Shown here one piece after another: positions 35,253 through 42,982 of a DNA stretch of 64,000 nt. The translations under genes and the position numbers were made by a program. This DNA comes from Streptomyces sp. PCS3-D2 (lineage in GTDB: Bacteria > Actinomycetota > Actinomycetes > Streptomycetales > Streptomycetaceae): positions 4,402,501 to 4,466,500 of the forward strand of contig NZ_CP097800.1 of the NCBI RefSeq assembly GCF_000612545.2, given 5' to 3'. Numbering within the stretch: the first letter of the stretch is position 1; every line of letters begins with the position of its first letter. The notes under the pieces were generated by a model. That model was not told the DNA's origin. It did no database searches and saw only the letters and a list, made by a program, of their open reading frames with translations.

Positions 35253-36530
35253 CTACGGGCGGATGATGCGGACCTGGTAGCTGCCGTCGCGCAGCTCGCC
35301 CACCACCGAGATGCTGATGCCCGCCTTCTCGTCGGTGAAGGTCTCTCCCGGCCGGAACGGCGCGTCCGACAGTTCGGCGTGCACGTTGGGCCGGCGGGTG
35401 CAGCCGCCGCTCGCGGTCGAGCTGTCCGACACGATCACGGGGCCGTGTCCGGTGTCCACGTCGGAGTCCACCTTGTAGATCAGCACGCCGGGCCTGCAGA
35501 CGGCCTCGTCGTTGCCGGCCCGGGTCCGCACCTCCACGGCGTAGCCGACGCTCTCCGACAGCGGGACGAAGGCCAGCTTCATGCCGCCCTCGACCGCCAG
35601 CGGGGTCAGGACGTGGTCGCTGGTGCCGGACTTCGACGCGCAGGAGATCTGCGTGCTGTCCAGCCAGCCCAGCTTCCACTTGTGCCAGCCCATCAGGTCG
35701 TTGTTGGCACCCCAGTCCTCGCTCATGATGTCCCAGTGCCCGACGGTGTTCCCGCCGTCGGCGGTGTAGAGGTCGGGCAGCCCGAAGACGTGCCCGTTCT
35801 CGTGCGGGAGCACCCGGTAGCCGGTCTCCCGGTAGGTCCCGGAGCCGTCGTCCTGCCGGCTGTAGACGAAGGACGTGTTGGACAGCGGGACCCCGTCGGC
35901 CATCGGCGCCTCGCCGTTGCCCGAGAAGGTCACCGACAGGACGGTGTCCAGTGCCGACGGCCCCGCGTTCGGCGTGACCAGGATGTTGACCAGGTCGTAG
36001 CGGCTGAAGTCCACCTCGGAGTCGGCGGCCCTCGCGATGTGCTCCACGAGCTGCCGGTAGCCCGGCTCGTAGGAGGACCCGCGCTCGATGCCGTACGCCG
36101 CGAAGGGCATCGGCATCCGCAGCCAGGTCTTTATCGGGGCCTCGGCCCGGTAGGCCAGCCGACCGTAGGAGCTGGTGCGGAACCAGTCCGAGGTCTGGGG
36201 GAAGAACTCGGCCAGCCGGTCCAGGGCCGTGCCCTCGCCCTTGGCGTCGGGGAAGTCGATCATCAGGTTCAGCGCCCGGACCTCTCCTGTCGAACGCGAG
36301 TACCCCGGCGGGGTCGGCATGCCCTCGGACATCTGCACGCCCATCGTCCCGGCGATCCGGCACGGCGCGAGCGCCGTTTCGACCGTCGTGGCCACCGGCC
36401 CCGCCGCCGACTGGCCGCGGCTGGATATCCCTGTGCTCGCCGTCGCCGTGACGCCGATCGCCAGCGCGGTCAGTCCGATGTACGCGCCGGTCAGGCGTGG
36501 TCTGCGTATCCGGCGGCGGGTCTGCGTCAT
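35253..36530 (-). CDS. Secreted M6-family metalloprotease
   Basis: 425 aa. The N terminus has an Arg-rich start and a hydrophobic signal (AYIGLTALAIGVTATAS). The zinc-binding motif is HENGHVFGLPDLY (residues ~244-256), an HExxH with a downstream Asp. The segment GHWDIMSEDWG supplies the M6-type Met-turn, as in immune inhibitor A-like peptidases. A C-terminal beta domain (PGVLIYKVDSDVDTGHGPV, GISISVVGELRDGSYQV) follows. It is an exported protease. It is divergent from the TetR/MFS unit, and the intergenic region carries inverted repeats. Confidence 0.88.
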   Translation of the reverse strand: MTQTRRRIRRPRLTGAYIGLTALAIGVTATASTGISSRGQSAAGPVATTVETALAPCRIAGTMGVQMSEGMPTPPGYSRSTGEVRALNLMIDFPDAKGEGTALDRLAEFFPQTSDWFRTSSYGRLAYRAEAPIKTWLRMPMPFAAYGIERGSSYEPGYRQLVEHIARAADSEVDFSRYDLVNILVTPNAGPSALDTVLSVTFSGNGEAPMADGVPLSNTSFVYSRQDDGSGTYRETGYRVLPHENGHVFGLPDLYTADGGNTVGHWDIMSEDWGANNDLMGWHKWKLGWLDSTQISCASKSGTSDHVLTPLAVEGGMKLAFVPLSESVGYAVEVRTRAGNDEAVCRPGVLIYKVDSDVDTGHGPVIVSDSSTASGGCTRRPNVHAELSDAPFRPGETFTDEKAGISISVVGELRDGSYQVRIIRP

Positions 36531-36582
36531 GGAGATCGCCCTCGGGTCCGCGGCAGCCGGCCCTGTCCGGTCTGCGCCCTGT

Positions 36583-36645
36583 GCGCTTCACCCTCCGTCG
36601 GGCGCGCCGCGCCCGCGCGCCGGGAGAGGCCAAAGGGTGAAGCGC
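36583..36645. repeat. Perfect 12-bp inverted repeat between metalloprotease and tetR
   Basis: GCGCTTCACCCT (36583-36594) and AGGGTGAAGCGC (36634-36645) are perfect complements 39 bases apart, in the leader of the minus-strand protease gene. The spacing is long for a terminator. It could be a regulator's paired half-sites or a leader stem; GGGTGAA occurs again at 36678-36684. Confidence 0.55.
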
Positions 36646-36688
36646 CCCCGCAGCGGCGTGACCCGGTTCACACCGAGGGGTGAAATAA

Positions 36689-36754
36689 CCGGGGAGCTGT
36701 TCCCCGTTTGCATGGGAGTCCCGCCAAGCGGGGAACGGCTCCCCGTTTGGCGGG
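36689..36754. promoter_or_regulatory. Two operator-like inverted repeats upstream of the TetR gene
   Basis: Two similar sites occur ~38 bases apart. Site 1 contains GGGGAgctgtTCCCC (36691-36705) followed by GTTTG. Site 2 contains GGGGAacggcTCCCC followed by GTTTG, embedded in a 35-bp near-palindrome (36720-36754) whose arms are CCCGCCAA and TTGGCGGG. Both lie 50-115 bases before the TetR start. Repeated inverted sites ahead of a tetR gene usually are its own operator, so TetR probably controls itself and the downstream pump. They could instead form an RNA hairpin. Confidence 0.6.
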
Positions 36755-36804
36755 CCGGCCCGCAGATCCCGCACCACTCGTCACCGCCCGGGGAGGCACC
36801 GGAA

Positions 36805-37533
36805 ATGCAGAGCACCACCACGGCCGCCGCGGCGTCCCCGTCCGCCGCGGCGGACGGGTGTCCGGCGGCCCCGCAGTCCGGCCGGTCCCGCGGCTCCCGC
36901 GAGGGCGGCGGCCCGCCGCGCCCGCGCGCCGACGCCGTCCGCAACCGCGAGCGGATCCTGGCGGCGGCCCGCGAGGCCTTCGTCGAGTTCGGTGCGGCGG
37001 CCCCGCTCGACGAGGTGGCCCGCCGGGCGGGCATCGGCAACGCCACCCTCTACCGGCACTTCCCCGACCGCGACGCACTCGTCCACCAGGTCGTCCTCTT
37101 CACCACGGAGCGGGTCGCGGCCTCGGCCGAGGCCTCTCTGGCCGAGGAGCCCGACGCCTTCGCCGCGCTGTGCCGGTTCACGCACGCCGCTGCCGACGAG
37201 CGGATCGGCGCCCTGTGCCCGATGCTCGCCGACGGCTTCGACCGCGACCACCCCGAACTCCTCGCGGCGCGCACCGCCTTGGCGGAGGCTGTGGAGACCC
37301 TGCTGGCCGCGGGCCAGCAGGCCGGACTGGTCCGCGCGGACATCGGCGTCGGCGACCTGATGGTCGCCCTCTCCCAGCTCAGCCGCCCCCTCCCGGGTAC
37401 CGCCTGCTTCGACACCGACCGCTTCGCCCACCGTCATCTCCAGCTCTTCCTCGACGGGCTGCGGGCCCCGGCCCGCTCCGAACTGCCCGGTTCGGCAGCC
37501 ACTTTGGAAGACCTCACGCTGAAAACCATGTGA
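36805..37533 (+). CDS. TetR-family transcriptional repressor
   Basis: 242 aa from ATG 36805, with GGGAGG nine bases upstream. After a ~45-residue disordered Ala/Gly/Arg leader comes a TetR DNA-binding domain (RERILAAAREAFVEFG, LDEVARRAGIGNATLYRHF). The ligand-binding domain follows (FTHAAADERIGALCPMLADG; LVRADIGVGDLMVALSQL). The TIGR-like SbtR-type C-terminal region is suggested by its length and layout. It is followed after 62 bp by an MFS pump on the same strand, so it most likely represses the pump until a substrate binds. The repeats at 36689-36754 are the candidate operators. Confidence 0.9.
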   Translation: MQSTTTAAAASPSAAADGCPAAPQSGRSRGSREGGGPPRPRADAVRNRERILAAAREAFVEFGAAAPLDEVARRAGIGNATLYRHFPDRDALVHQVVLFTTERVAASAEASLAEEPDAFAALCRFTHAAADERIGALCPMLADGFDRDHPELLAARTALAEAVETLLAAGQQAGLVRADIGVGDLMVALSQLSRPLPGTACFDTDRFAHRHLQLFLDGLRAPARSELPGSAATLEDLTLKTM

Positions 37534-37595
37534 CACCGCAAAAGCTTACGAACTAGCCTTTTCCAGTCATTCCGCACAGTGAAACGGGTACTCCC

Positions 37596-39134
37596 ATGCC
37601 GAAATCAGCCGCGACACTCCCGTCGGCTGCCGATCCCAGTCGCTGGAAGGCTCTCGTCTTCATAGCCCTGGCCCAGCTGATGGTCGTCCTCGACGCGACC
37701 ATCGTGAACATCGCCCTCCCCTCGGCCCAGACCGACCTCGGCATCTCCGACGGCAACCGCCAGTGGGTCATCACCGCCTACGCGCTCGCCTTCGGCGGAC
37801 TGCTCCTCTTCGGTGGCCGCATCGCCGACAAGTGGGGCCGCAAGAACGCCTTCGTCCTCGGTCTCGCCGGCTTCGCCCTGGCCTCCGCGCTCGGCGGCGC
37901 CGCGAACGGCGAAGCCATGATGCTCGGCGCCCGCGCCCTCCAGGGCGCCTTCGGCGCACTGCTCGCACCGGCGGCCCTGTCCCTGCTGGCGGTGATGTTC
38001 ACCGACGCCAAGGAGCGGGCCAAGGCCTTCGGCATCTACGGCGCGATCGCGGGCGGCGGCGGCGCCGTCGGCCTGATCCTCGGCGGCTTCCTCACCGAGT
38101 ACCTCAACTGGCGCTGGACGTTCTTCGTCAACATCCCGTTCGCGGTCGTCGCGGCCGTGGGTGCCTGGATGGTCATCCGCGAGCCCGCCGGCTCCCGCAA
38201 CCGCGCCCCCCTGGACATCCCGGGCGTGGTCCTGTCCACCACCGGCCTCGTGGCCCTGGTGTACGGATTCACCCGCGCCGAGTCGGCCGGCTGGTCGGAC
38301 CAGGTCACCGTGGCCATGTTCATCGCCTCGGCGGCCCTGCTGGCGGCGTTCGTCTTCGTCGAGTCCAAGGTGCAGTCCCCGCTGCTGCCGCTGCGCGTCC
38401 TGCTGGAGCGCAACCGCGGTGGTGTCTACCTCTCGCTCGGCCTGGCCGTCATCGCGATGTTCGGCCTGTTCCTCTTCCTCACCTACTACCTCCAGGTCGT
38501 GAAGGGCTTCTCGCCGGTCAAGACCGGCTTCGCCTTCCTGCCGATGATCGCGGGCATGATCCTGGGCTCCACCCAGATCGGCGCCCGCCTGATGACCCGA
38601 GTCGCTCCGCGCCTGCTGATGGGCCCGGGCTTCCTGGTCGCCGCCGCCGGAATGCTGCTGCTGACCCAGCTGGAGGTCGGATCCTCCTACCCCGCGCTGA
38701 TCCTGCCGGCCCAGCTGCTGCTCGGCCTCGGCATGGGTACGGCCTTCATGCCGGCCATGTCGCTGTCCACGCACGGGGTGAACCCGGCCGACGCCGGTGT
38801 CGCCTCCGCCATGGTCAACACCTCGCAGCAGGTCGGCGGCGCCATCGGTACGGCGCTGCTGAACACCATCGCCGCCTCGGCGACCACCGCCTACCTGACC
38901 GACCACGCGGCCGAGGCCGCGGGCGGCGGGGCCGCGGCCCGGCTGGTGCAGGCCCAGGCCATGGTCGAGGGCTACGCCTCCGCCATCTGGTGGGCAGTGG
39001 GCATCCTGGCCGCCAGCGCGGCGATCGCCCTGACCCTGATCAACACCGGCCGTCCGGGTGCGGGCGACCCGATGGCCTCCGGGTCCGACTCCGCCGAGGA
39101 CGCCGGCGTCAAGGTCCCGGTGATCGCGCACTGA
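37596..39134 (+). CDS. EmrB/QacA-type MFS efflux pump (DHA2, 14 TM)
   Basis: 512 aa with ~14 hydrophobic helices. Motif D1 appears as LDATIVNIALPSAQ in helix 1, motif A as GGRIADKWGRKNAF between helices 2 and 3, and motif C-like as GIYGAIAGGGGAVGLILGG in helix 5. These define the drug:H+ antiporter-2 group. The pump sits in the inner membrane and exports amphipathic drugs or metabolites. Control by the TetR 62 bp upstream is likely. A perfect palindrome follows 33 bases after the stop. Confidence 0.93.
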   Translation: MPKSAATLPSAADPSRWKALVFIALAQLMVVLDATIVNIALPSAQTDLGISDGNRQWVITAYALAFGGLLLFGGRIADKWGRKNAFVLGLAGFALASALGGAANGEAMMLGARALQGAFGALLAPAALSLLAVMFTDAKERAKAFGIYGAIAGGGGAVGLILGGFLTEYLNWRWTFFVNIPFAVVAAVGAWMVIREPAGSRNRAPLDIPGVVLSTTGLVALVYGFTRAESAGWSDQVTVAMFIASAALLAAFVFVESKVQSPLLPLRVLLERNRGGVYLSLGLAVIAMFGLFLFLTYYLQVVKGFSPVKTGFAFLPMIAGMILGSTQIGARLMTRVAPRLLMGPGFLVAAAGMLLLTQLEVGSSYPALILPAQLLLGLGMGTAFMPAMSLSTHGVNPADAGVASAMVNTSQQVGGAIGTALLNTIAASATTAYLTDHAAEAAGGGAAARLVQAQAMVEGYASAIWWAVGILAASAAIALTLINTGRPGAGDPMASGSDSAEDAGVKVPVIAH

Positions 39135-39167
39135 GCAGGGCCGCGTAGCCCGCGGAATGACTGGACA

Positions 39168-39199
39168 CCCCACTTGGTTCAAATTTGAACCAAGTGGGG
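39168..39199. promoter_or_regulatory. 32-bp perfect palindrome before the dioxygenase gene
   Basis: The sequence is CCCCACTTGGTTCAAA followed by its exact complement TTTGAACCAAGTGGGG, with no loop. It lies 33 bases after the MFS stop and 48 bases before the dioxygenase ATG, and is AT-rich at its centre. As DNA it resembles an operator for a MarR/HxlR-type dimer overlapping the dioxygenase promoter. As RNA it would be a terminator for the pump, supported by the following TTAGTCTTTTC. It may be both. Confidence 0.65.
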
Positions 39200-39247
39200 T
39201 TAGTCTTTTCGAGGCAGCCCTGTACGACGACGGAGGAGCGCCCCCTC

Positions 39248-40072
39248 ATGAACCCGGCTCCCGGACCCCAGGCCCCGACGGGCGCGAGCCCCCAGGCGAC
39301 GCGCATGCCGGCGCTGTACCTCAGCCACGGGGCGCCGCCGCTCGCCGACGATCCGGTCTGGCCGGGCGAACTGGCCGCCTGGTCGGCCGACCTGCCCCGC
39401 CCCACCGCGATACTCATCGTCTCCGCCCACTGGGAGGAGGCCCCCCTGGCCCTCGGTGCCACCGCATCCGCCCCGCTGGTCCACGATTTCTGGGGCTTCC
39501 CCGCGCACTACTACCGGGTCCGCTACGACGCCCCGGGTGCCCCCGCGCTCGCCGCCTCGGTCCGGGCCCTGTTGCGGGCCCCGGGCACCCCGGTCCAAGA
39601 CATCCCGGACCGCGGCCTGGACCACGGCGCGTACGTCCCGCTGGTGGAGATGTACCCGGAGGCCGACATACCGGTCCTCCAGATGTCCCTGCCGACGCTG
39701 GATCCGCGCCGCCTGATGGACATCGGCCGCAGGCTCGCGCCCTTGCGCGACGAGGGCGTCCTCATCGTCGGCAGCGGCTTCTTCACCCACAATCTGGCCG
39801 CGCTGCGCCACACGGGCCCGGGTGTCCCCGCCTGGTCGGCGGAGTTCGACGCGTGGGGCCGAGAGGCGCTGGCCGCCGGCGACATCGACTCCCTGCTGGA
39901 CTTCGAGGCCAGGTCCCCGTCCGGCCGGCTGGCCCACCCCCGGACGGAGCACTTCGCCCCGCTCTTCGTCACCCTCGGCGCCGCCGACGCGACCGGCGAC
40001 CTCGCGAAGCGCCGCGACCCGGTCGACGGCTTCTGGATGGGCCTGTCGAAGCGCAGCCTCCAGTTCGGTTGA
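39248..40072 (+). CDS. LigB/DODA-type extradiol dioxygenase
   Basis: 274 aa from the ATG at 39248, with GGAGGA ~11 bases upstream. It belongs to the class III extradiol dioxygenase superfamily (4,5-DOPA dioxygenase type), which opens catechol rings with Fe(II) or binds Zn. Conserved ligands and active-site His are seen in ALYLSHGAPP, LIVSAHWEE, GLDHGAYVPL and GSGFFTHNL; QMSLP is also typical. The usual length is 250-275 aa. It stands alone behind the perfect palindrome, which suggests separate, aromatic-responsive control. The natural substrate is unknown. Confidence 0.9.
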   Translation: MNPAPGPQAPTGASPQATRMPALYLSHGAPPLADDPVWPGELAAWSADLPRPTAILIVSAHWEEAPLALGATASAPLVHDFWGFPAHYYRVRYDAPGAPALAASVRALLRAPGTPVQDIPDRGLDHGAYVPLVEMYPEADIPVLQMSLPTLDPRRLMDIGRRLAPLRDEGVLIVGSGFFTHNLAALRHTGPGVPAWSAEFDAWGREALAAGDIDSLLDFEARSPSGRLAHPRTEHFAPLFVTLGAADATGDLAKRRDPVDGFWMGLSKRSLQFG

Positions 40073-40122
40073 GGGGCGTCCCGCCGGGGCGCCGTCCGAG
40101 TCCCCCGGGCCGCCGCCCGGCT

Positions 40123-40662
40123 TCACCGGGGCGGGTGCTCGCCGGTCGGTCCCAGCCGCTTCTCGTACCACCGCACGTCCCAGTAGCGGCCGAACTTCCA
40201 CCCCGCTTCCGTGAACTCGCCGATCCGGCGGAAGCCGAAGCGCTCGTGGAGGCGTACCGAGGCGTCGTTCGGCAGGGCGACACCGGCGAACACGCGGTGC
40301 ACCGGCTCCTTCTCCAGTGCGGCGAAGAGCGCCCCGTACAGGAGGGTGCCCACCCCCCGCCCCACCGCGTGCGGGGCGAGGTACACGCTGGCCTCCACCG
40401 ACGTGGCATACGCCGGTTTCGGACGGAACGGACTGGTGGTGGCGTATCCGGCCATGCGCTCGCCAGTCCAGGCAACCAGAAGCCTGTGAGGGCCGTCTTC
40501 AGGATGGGAGTGCAGCCAAGGGCGACGCTGTTCCGGAGTGAACGCGGTGGTGTCGAACGTGACGGCGGTCTCTCGGACGTAGTGGTTGTACAGGTCCGTG
40601 AGCGACGTCAGATCGGCCTCCGTTCCGGGTCTGACCTGCACCTCTTCGTGATCGTGCGACAT
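40123..40662 (-). CDS. Phosphinothricin N-acetyltransferase-like GNAT
   Basis: 179 aa from the ATG at 40662. The order of motifs matches Pat/Bar-type acetyltransferases: VRPGTEADLTSLTDLYNHYV, then VAWTGERMAGYATTSPFRP, KPAYATSVEASVYLAPHAVG, RGVGTLLYGALFAALE (acetyl-CoA site), and AGVALPNDASVRLHERFGF. Family length is ~180 aa. Members acetylate phosphinothricin, methionine sulfoximine or related amino acids; substrate cannot be told by sequence. It is a single minus-strand gene with its start ~195 bp from hrdD. Confidence 0.9.
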   Translation of the reverse strand: MSHDHEEVQVRPGTEADLTSLTDLYNHYVRETAVTFDTTAFTPEQRRPWLHSHPEDGPHRLLVAWTGERMAGYATTSPFRPKPAYATSVEASVYLAPHAVGRGVGTLLYGALFAALEKEPVHRVFAGVALPNDASVRLHERFGFRRIGEFTEAGWKFGRYWDVRWYEKRLGPTGEHPPR

Positions 40663-40722
40663 TCGTCCCCCTCTCGTGGCGGGGCAGGATACTGCAAGAT
40701 CTCGAAAATGAGGGACCAACGT

Positions 40723-40750
40723 GGGAATTCTGTCCCGATTCCAGTCGTTG
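40723..40750 (+). promoter_or_regulatory. SigR-type promoter upstream of hrdD
   Basis: GGGAAT (40723-40728), 18 bases, then GTTG (40747-40750). This fits the SigR consensus GGGAAT-N18-GTTG for thiol-oxidative stress, and hrdD is a known target of SigR/SigE-type sigma factors in S. coelicolor. It leaves a leader of about 100 bases before the hrdD ATG. Confidence 0.65.
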
Positions 40751-40857
40751 TTTCCTTCGGAAGCGGGCACTCGGGAGAGTGTCCGAGGGCGTACCACCGC
40801 ACCACGGTGGCCGTCCGGCAGCCGCACCGCGACCGAACTCATCGCAAGGGAGCACGC

Positions 40858-41835
40858 ATGGCAACCCGCGCCGTCGCCCGCCGTCAGTCCACGAGCAGCG
40901 CACGCGCTGTGGGCGGGGAGATCGCAGACCGCGACCTGGTCGGCATGTACCTGGACGAGATCGCGCGCACCCCGCTCCTCGACGCCGCCAGGGAAGTGGA
41001 GCTCTCCCAGATCATCGAGGCCGGTGTCTACGCCCAGCAGATCCTCGACGGCGCGATAGAGCGTGACGGGGACCGGCCCGCCCGCGAGGAGCTGGAGGCG
41101 CTGGCCGCCGAAGGGGAGCGCGCCAAAGAGGTCTTCATCCGCTCCAACCTCCGTCTCGTCGTCGCCGTCGCCCGGCGCTATCCGCGCAGCGGCCTGCCCC
41201 TCCTCGACCTGATCCAGGAGGGCAACGCGGGCCTGGTCCGCGCGGTGGAGAAGTTCGACTACACCAAGGGCTTCAAGTTCTCCACGTATGCCACGTGGTG
41301 GATCCGCCAGGCCATCACCCGGTCCATCGCCGACCAGTCCCGCACCATCCGCCTCCCCGTCCACCTCGTCGAGGAGCTCGGCCGGATCCGCCGGGTCCAG
41401 CGCGAGTTCAACCGCGAGAACGGCCGAGACCCGGAGCACGCCGAGATCGCGGCCGAGCTGGACTCGACGGAGAAGCGCGTCGGCGACGTACTGGACTGGG
41501 CCCGCGACCCGGTCAGCCTGAACATGTCGGTGGACGACGAGGGCGACACGCAGTTCGGCGACCTCCTGGAGGACACCTCGGCGATCTCCCCCGAGCAGTC
41601 CGTGCTCTCGCTGCTGCGCAGCGAGGAGCTGGAGGACCTGCTCGGCAGGCTCGACCAGCGCACCGCGTCGATCATCAAGATGCGGTACGGCATCGACGAC
41701 GGCCGCGAGCGGACCCTCACCGAGGTCGGCAAGCAGCACGGCCTGACCCGGGAGCGGATCCGCCAGATCGAGAAGCACGCCCTGCTGGAGCTGAAGCGGA
41801 TGGCGCGCGACACCGGCTTCGACGCCGTGGCCTAG
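40858..41835 (+). CDS. hrdD: Principal-like sigma-70 factor HrdD
   Basis: 325 aa from ATG 40858, with AAGGGAG upstream. It has region 1.2 (DRDLVGMYLDEIARTPLLD), region 2 with the -10 recognition segment (RYPRSGLPLLDLIQEGNAG; FKFSTYATWWIRQAITRSIA), region 3 and region 4 (TASIIKMRYGIDDGRERTL; HGLTRERIRQIEKHALLELK). Region 1.1 is short. The start MATRAVARRQS and overall sequence agree with HrdD as I recall it, a non-essential group 2 sigma factor whose regions 2.4 and 4.2 are nearly those of HrdB. The upstream SigR-like promoter supports the name. HrdA/HrdC paralogues are the alternative. Confidence 0.85.
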   Translation: MATRAVARRQSTSSARAVGGEIADRDLVGMYLDEIARTPLLDAAREVELSQIIEAGVYAQQILDGAIERDGDRPAREELEALAAEGERAKEVFIRSNLRLVVAVARRYPRSGLPLLDLIQEGNAGLVRAVEKFDYTKGFKFSTYATWWIRQAITRSIADQSRTIRLPVHLVEELGRIRRVQREFNRENGRDPEHAEIAAELDSTEKRVGDVLDWARDPVSLNMSVDDEGDTQFGDLLEDTSAISPEQSVLSLLRSEELEDLLGRLDQRTASIIKMRYGIDDGRERTLTEVGKQHGLTRERIRQIEKHALLELKRMARDTGFDAVA

Positions 41836-41860
41836 CCGCCCGCCGCCGAACCCCCTGAAC

Positions 41861-41897
41861 GAGCCCCGGTGCCTATCCCCCCCAGGCGCCGGGGCTC
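41861..41897 (+). terminator. Hairpin after hrdD
   Basis: GAGCCCCGGTGCCT pairs with AGGCGCCGGGGCTC (one mismatch in 14), about 26 bases after the hrdD stop. Confidence 0.7.
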
Positions 41898-41932
41898 CCT
41901 CGTTCTCCGGGCGCCGCTCGCGCCAGGCGCCG

Positions 41933-42919
41933 TTATCCGGGCGTCGCCGCCGACGCGAGCCGCGCGGCCAGCGCACCGGCCGCCGTCCGCAGCGCCGCCG
42001 GCTCCCGCACCGTGAAGTCCAGCCCCGTCAGGGCCAACCGGGCCGCCAGCCACTCCGGCGCGTCCCGGCTCTCGAAGCGGACCACGGCCGCCCCGGTCTC
42101 GCCCGCCCCGGTCTCGCCCGCCCCGGTCCCGCCCGGCAGGGCGGCCGCCCGCAGCCACTCCGGCAGCTCGGCCGCTCCCGCCTCGAAGACGACCTCCACC
42201 GCGTACGTCCGTGCGCCGTGCGCGCCGAGCCCCCGCCGTACGAACTCCTCCGCGTCCATCGGCAGCTCCCGCGGCGCGAACCGGGCCCCCGTCGCGAACG
42301 CCTCGTCCACCCGGTCCACCCGGAAGGTCCGCCAGTCCTCCCGCTCCATGTCGTAGGCCACCAGGTACCACCGGCTTCCCGTGCTGACCAGCCGGTACGG
42401 CTCCACCAGCCGCCGTGACCGGGCCCCGTCCCGCGCCCGGTAGGCGAACCGGAGCCGCTCCGGCCCGGCCACCGCCGACGCCATCGTCGTCAGCGTCCGC
42501 GGGTCCACGCTCGCCCCGTCCCCCCGCGTCAGCGCGATCGTGGCCGACTGCAGCGTGCTCACCCGGTGGCGCAGCCGGGACGGCAGGACCTGCTCCAGCT
42601 TCGCCAGCGCGCGTACGGAGGCCTCCTCGACCCCTTCGATCGCGTGCCCGGCTCCCGCCCGCAGCCCCACCGCGATCGCCACGGCCTCCTCGTCGTCCAG
42701 CAGCAGCGGCGGCATCGCCGCGCCCGCCACCAGCCGGTAGCCGCCCTCGGAGCCGAGCGTGGCCTCCACCGGGTAGCCCAGCTCCCGCAGCCGCTCGATG
42801 TCGCGCCGGATGGTCCGCGCACTCACTCGCAGCCGCTGCGCCAGCTCGCTGCCGGGCCATTCGCGCGGGGTCTGGAGGAGGGACAGCAGGGACAGGAGCC
42901 GTGCCGGTGTGTCGGTCAT
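41933..42919 (-). CDS. WYL-domain transcriptional regulator (YafY/DeoR-like HTH)
   Basis: 328 aa from the ATG at 42919; upstream in-frame starts exist but sequence before MTDTPARLL looks untranslated. The N terminus is a winged HTH (ELAQRLRVSARTIRRDIERL, LGYPVEATLGSEGGYRL). The WYL domain is near 135-215 (RRLVEPYRLVSTGSRWYLVA, then WRTFRVDRVDEA), followed by a WCX-type C-terminal part. WYL regulators sense ligands such as nucleic acid species. A short 15-bp tandem repeat encodes GAGETGAGETG near the end. It is divergent from an MFS pump across 63 bp, so it most likely controls that pump. Confidence 0.9.
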   Translation of the reverse strand: MTDTPARLLSLLSLLQTPREWPGSELAQRLRVSARTIRRDIERLRELGYPVEATLGSEGGYRLVAGAAMPPLLLDDEEAVAIAVGLRAGAGHAIEGVEEASVRALAKLEQVLPSRLRHRVSTLQSATIALTRGDGASVDPRTLTTMASAVAGPERLRFAYRARDGARSRRLVEPYRLVSTGSRWYLVAYDMEREDWRTFRVDRVDEAFATGARFAPRELPMDAEEFVRRGLGAHGARTYAVEVVFEAGAAELPEWLRAAALPGGTGAGETGAGETGAAVVRFESRDAPEWLAARLALTGLDFTVREPAALRTAAGALAARLASAATPG

Positions 42920-42982
42920 GTGATCCAGGCTGCCAGCGAAAGAGGACATGCACTGACCTATATCCCGTCTAGGTTTCTCCTC

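Noticed and set aside
39157-40857. Extended N terminus of the sigma factor frame back to 39157
   Set aside because: The upstream part overlaps the dioxygenase in another frame and is Pro/Arg-rich; ATG 40858 has a ribosome-binding site and matches the HrdD start.
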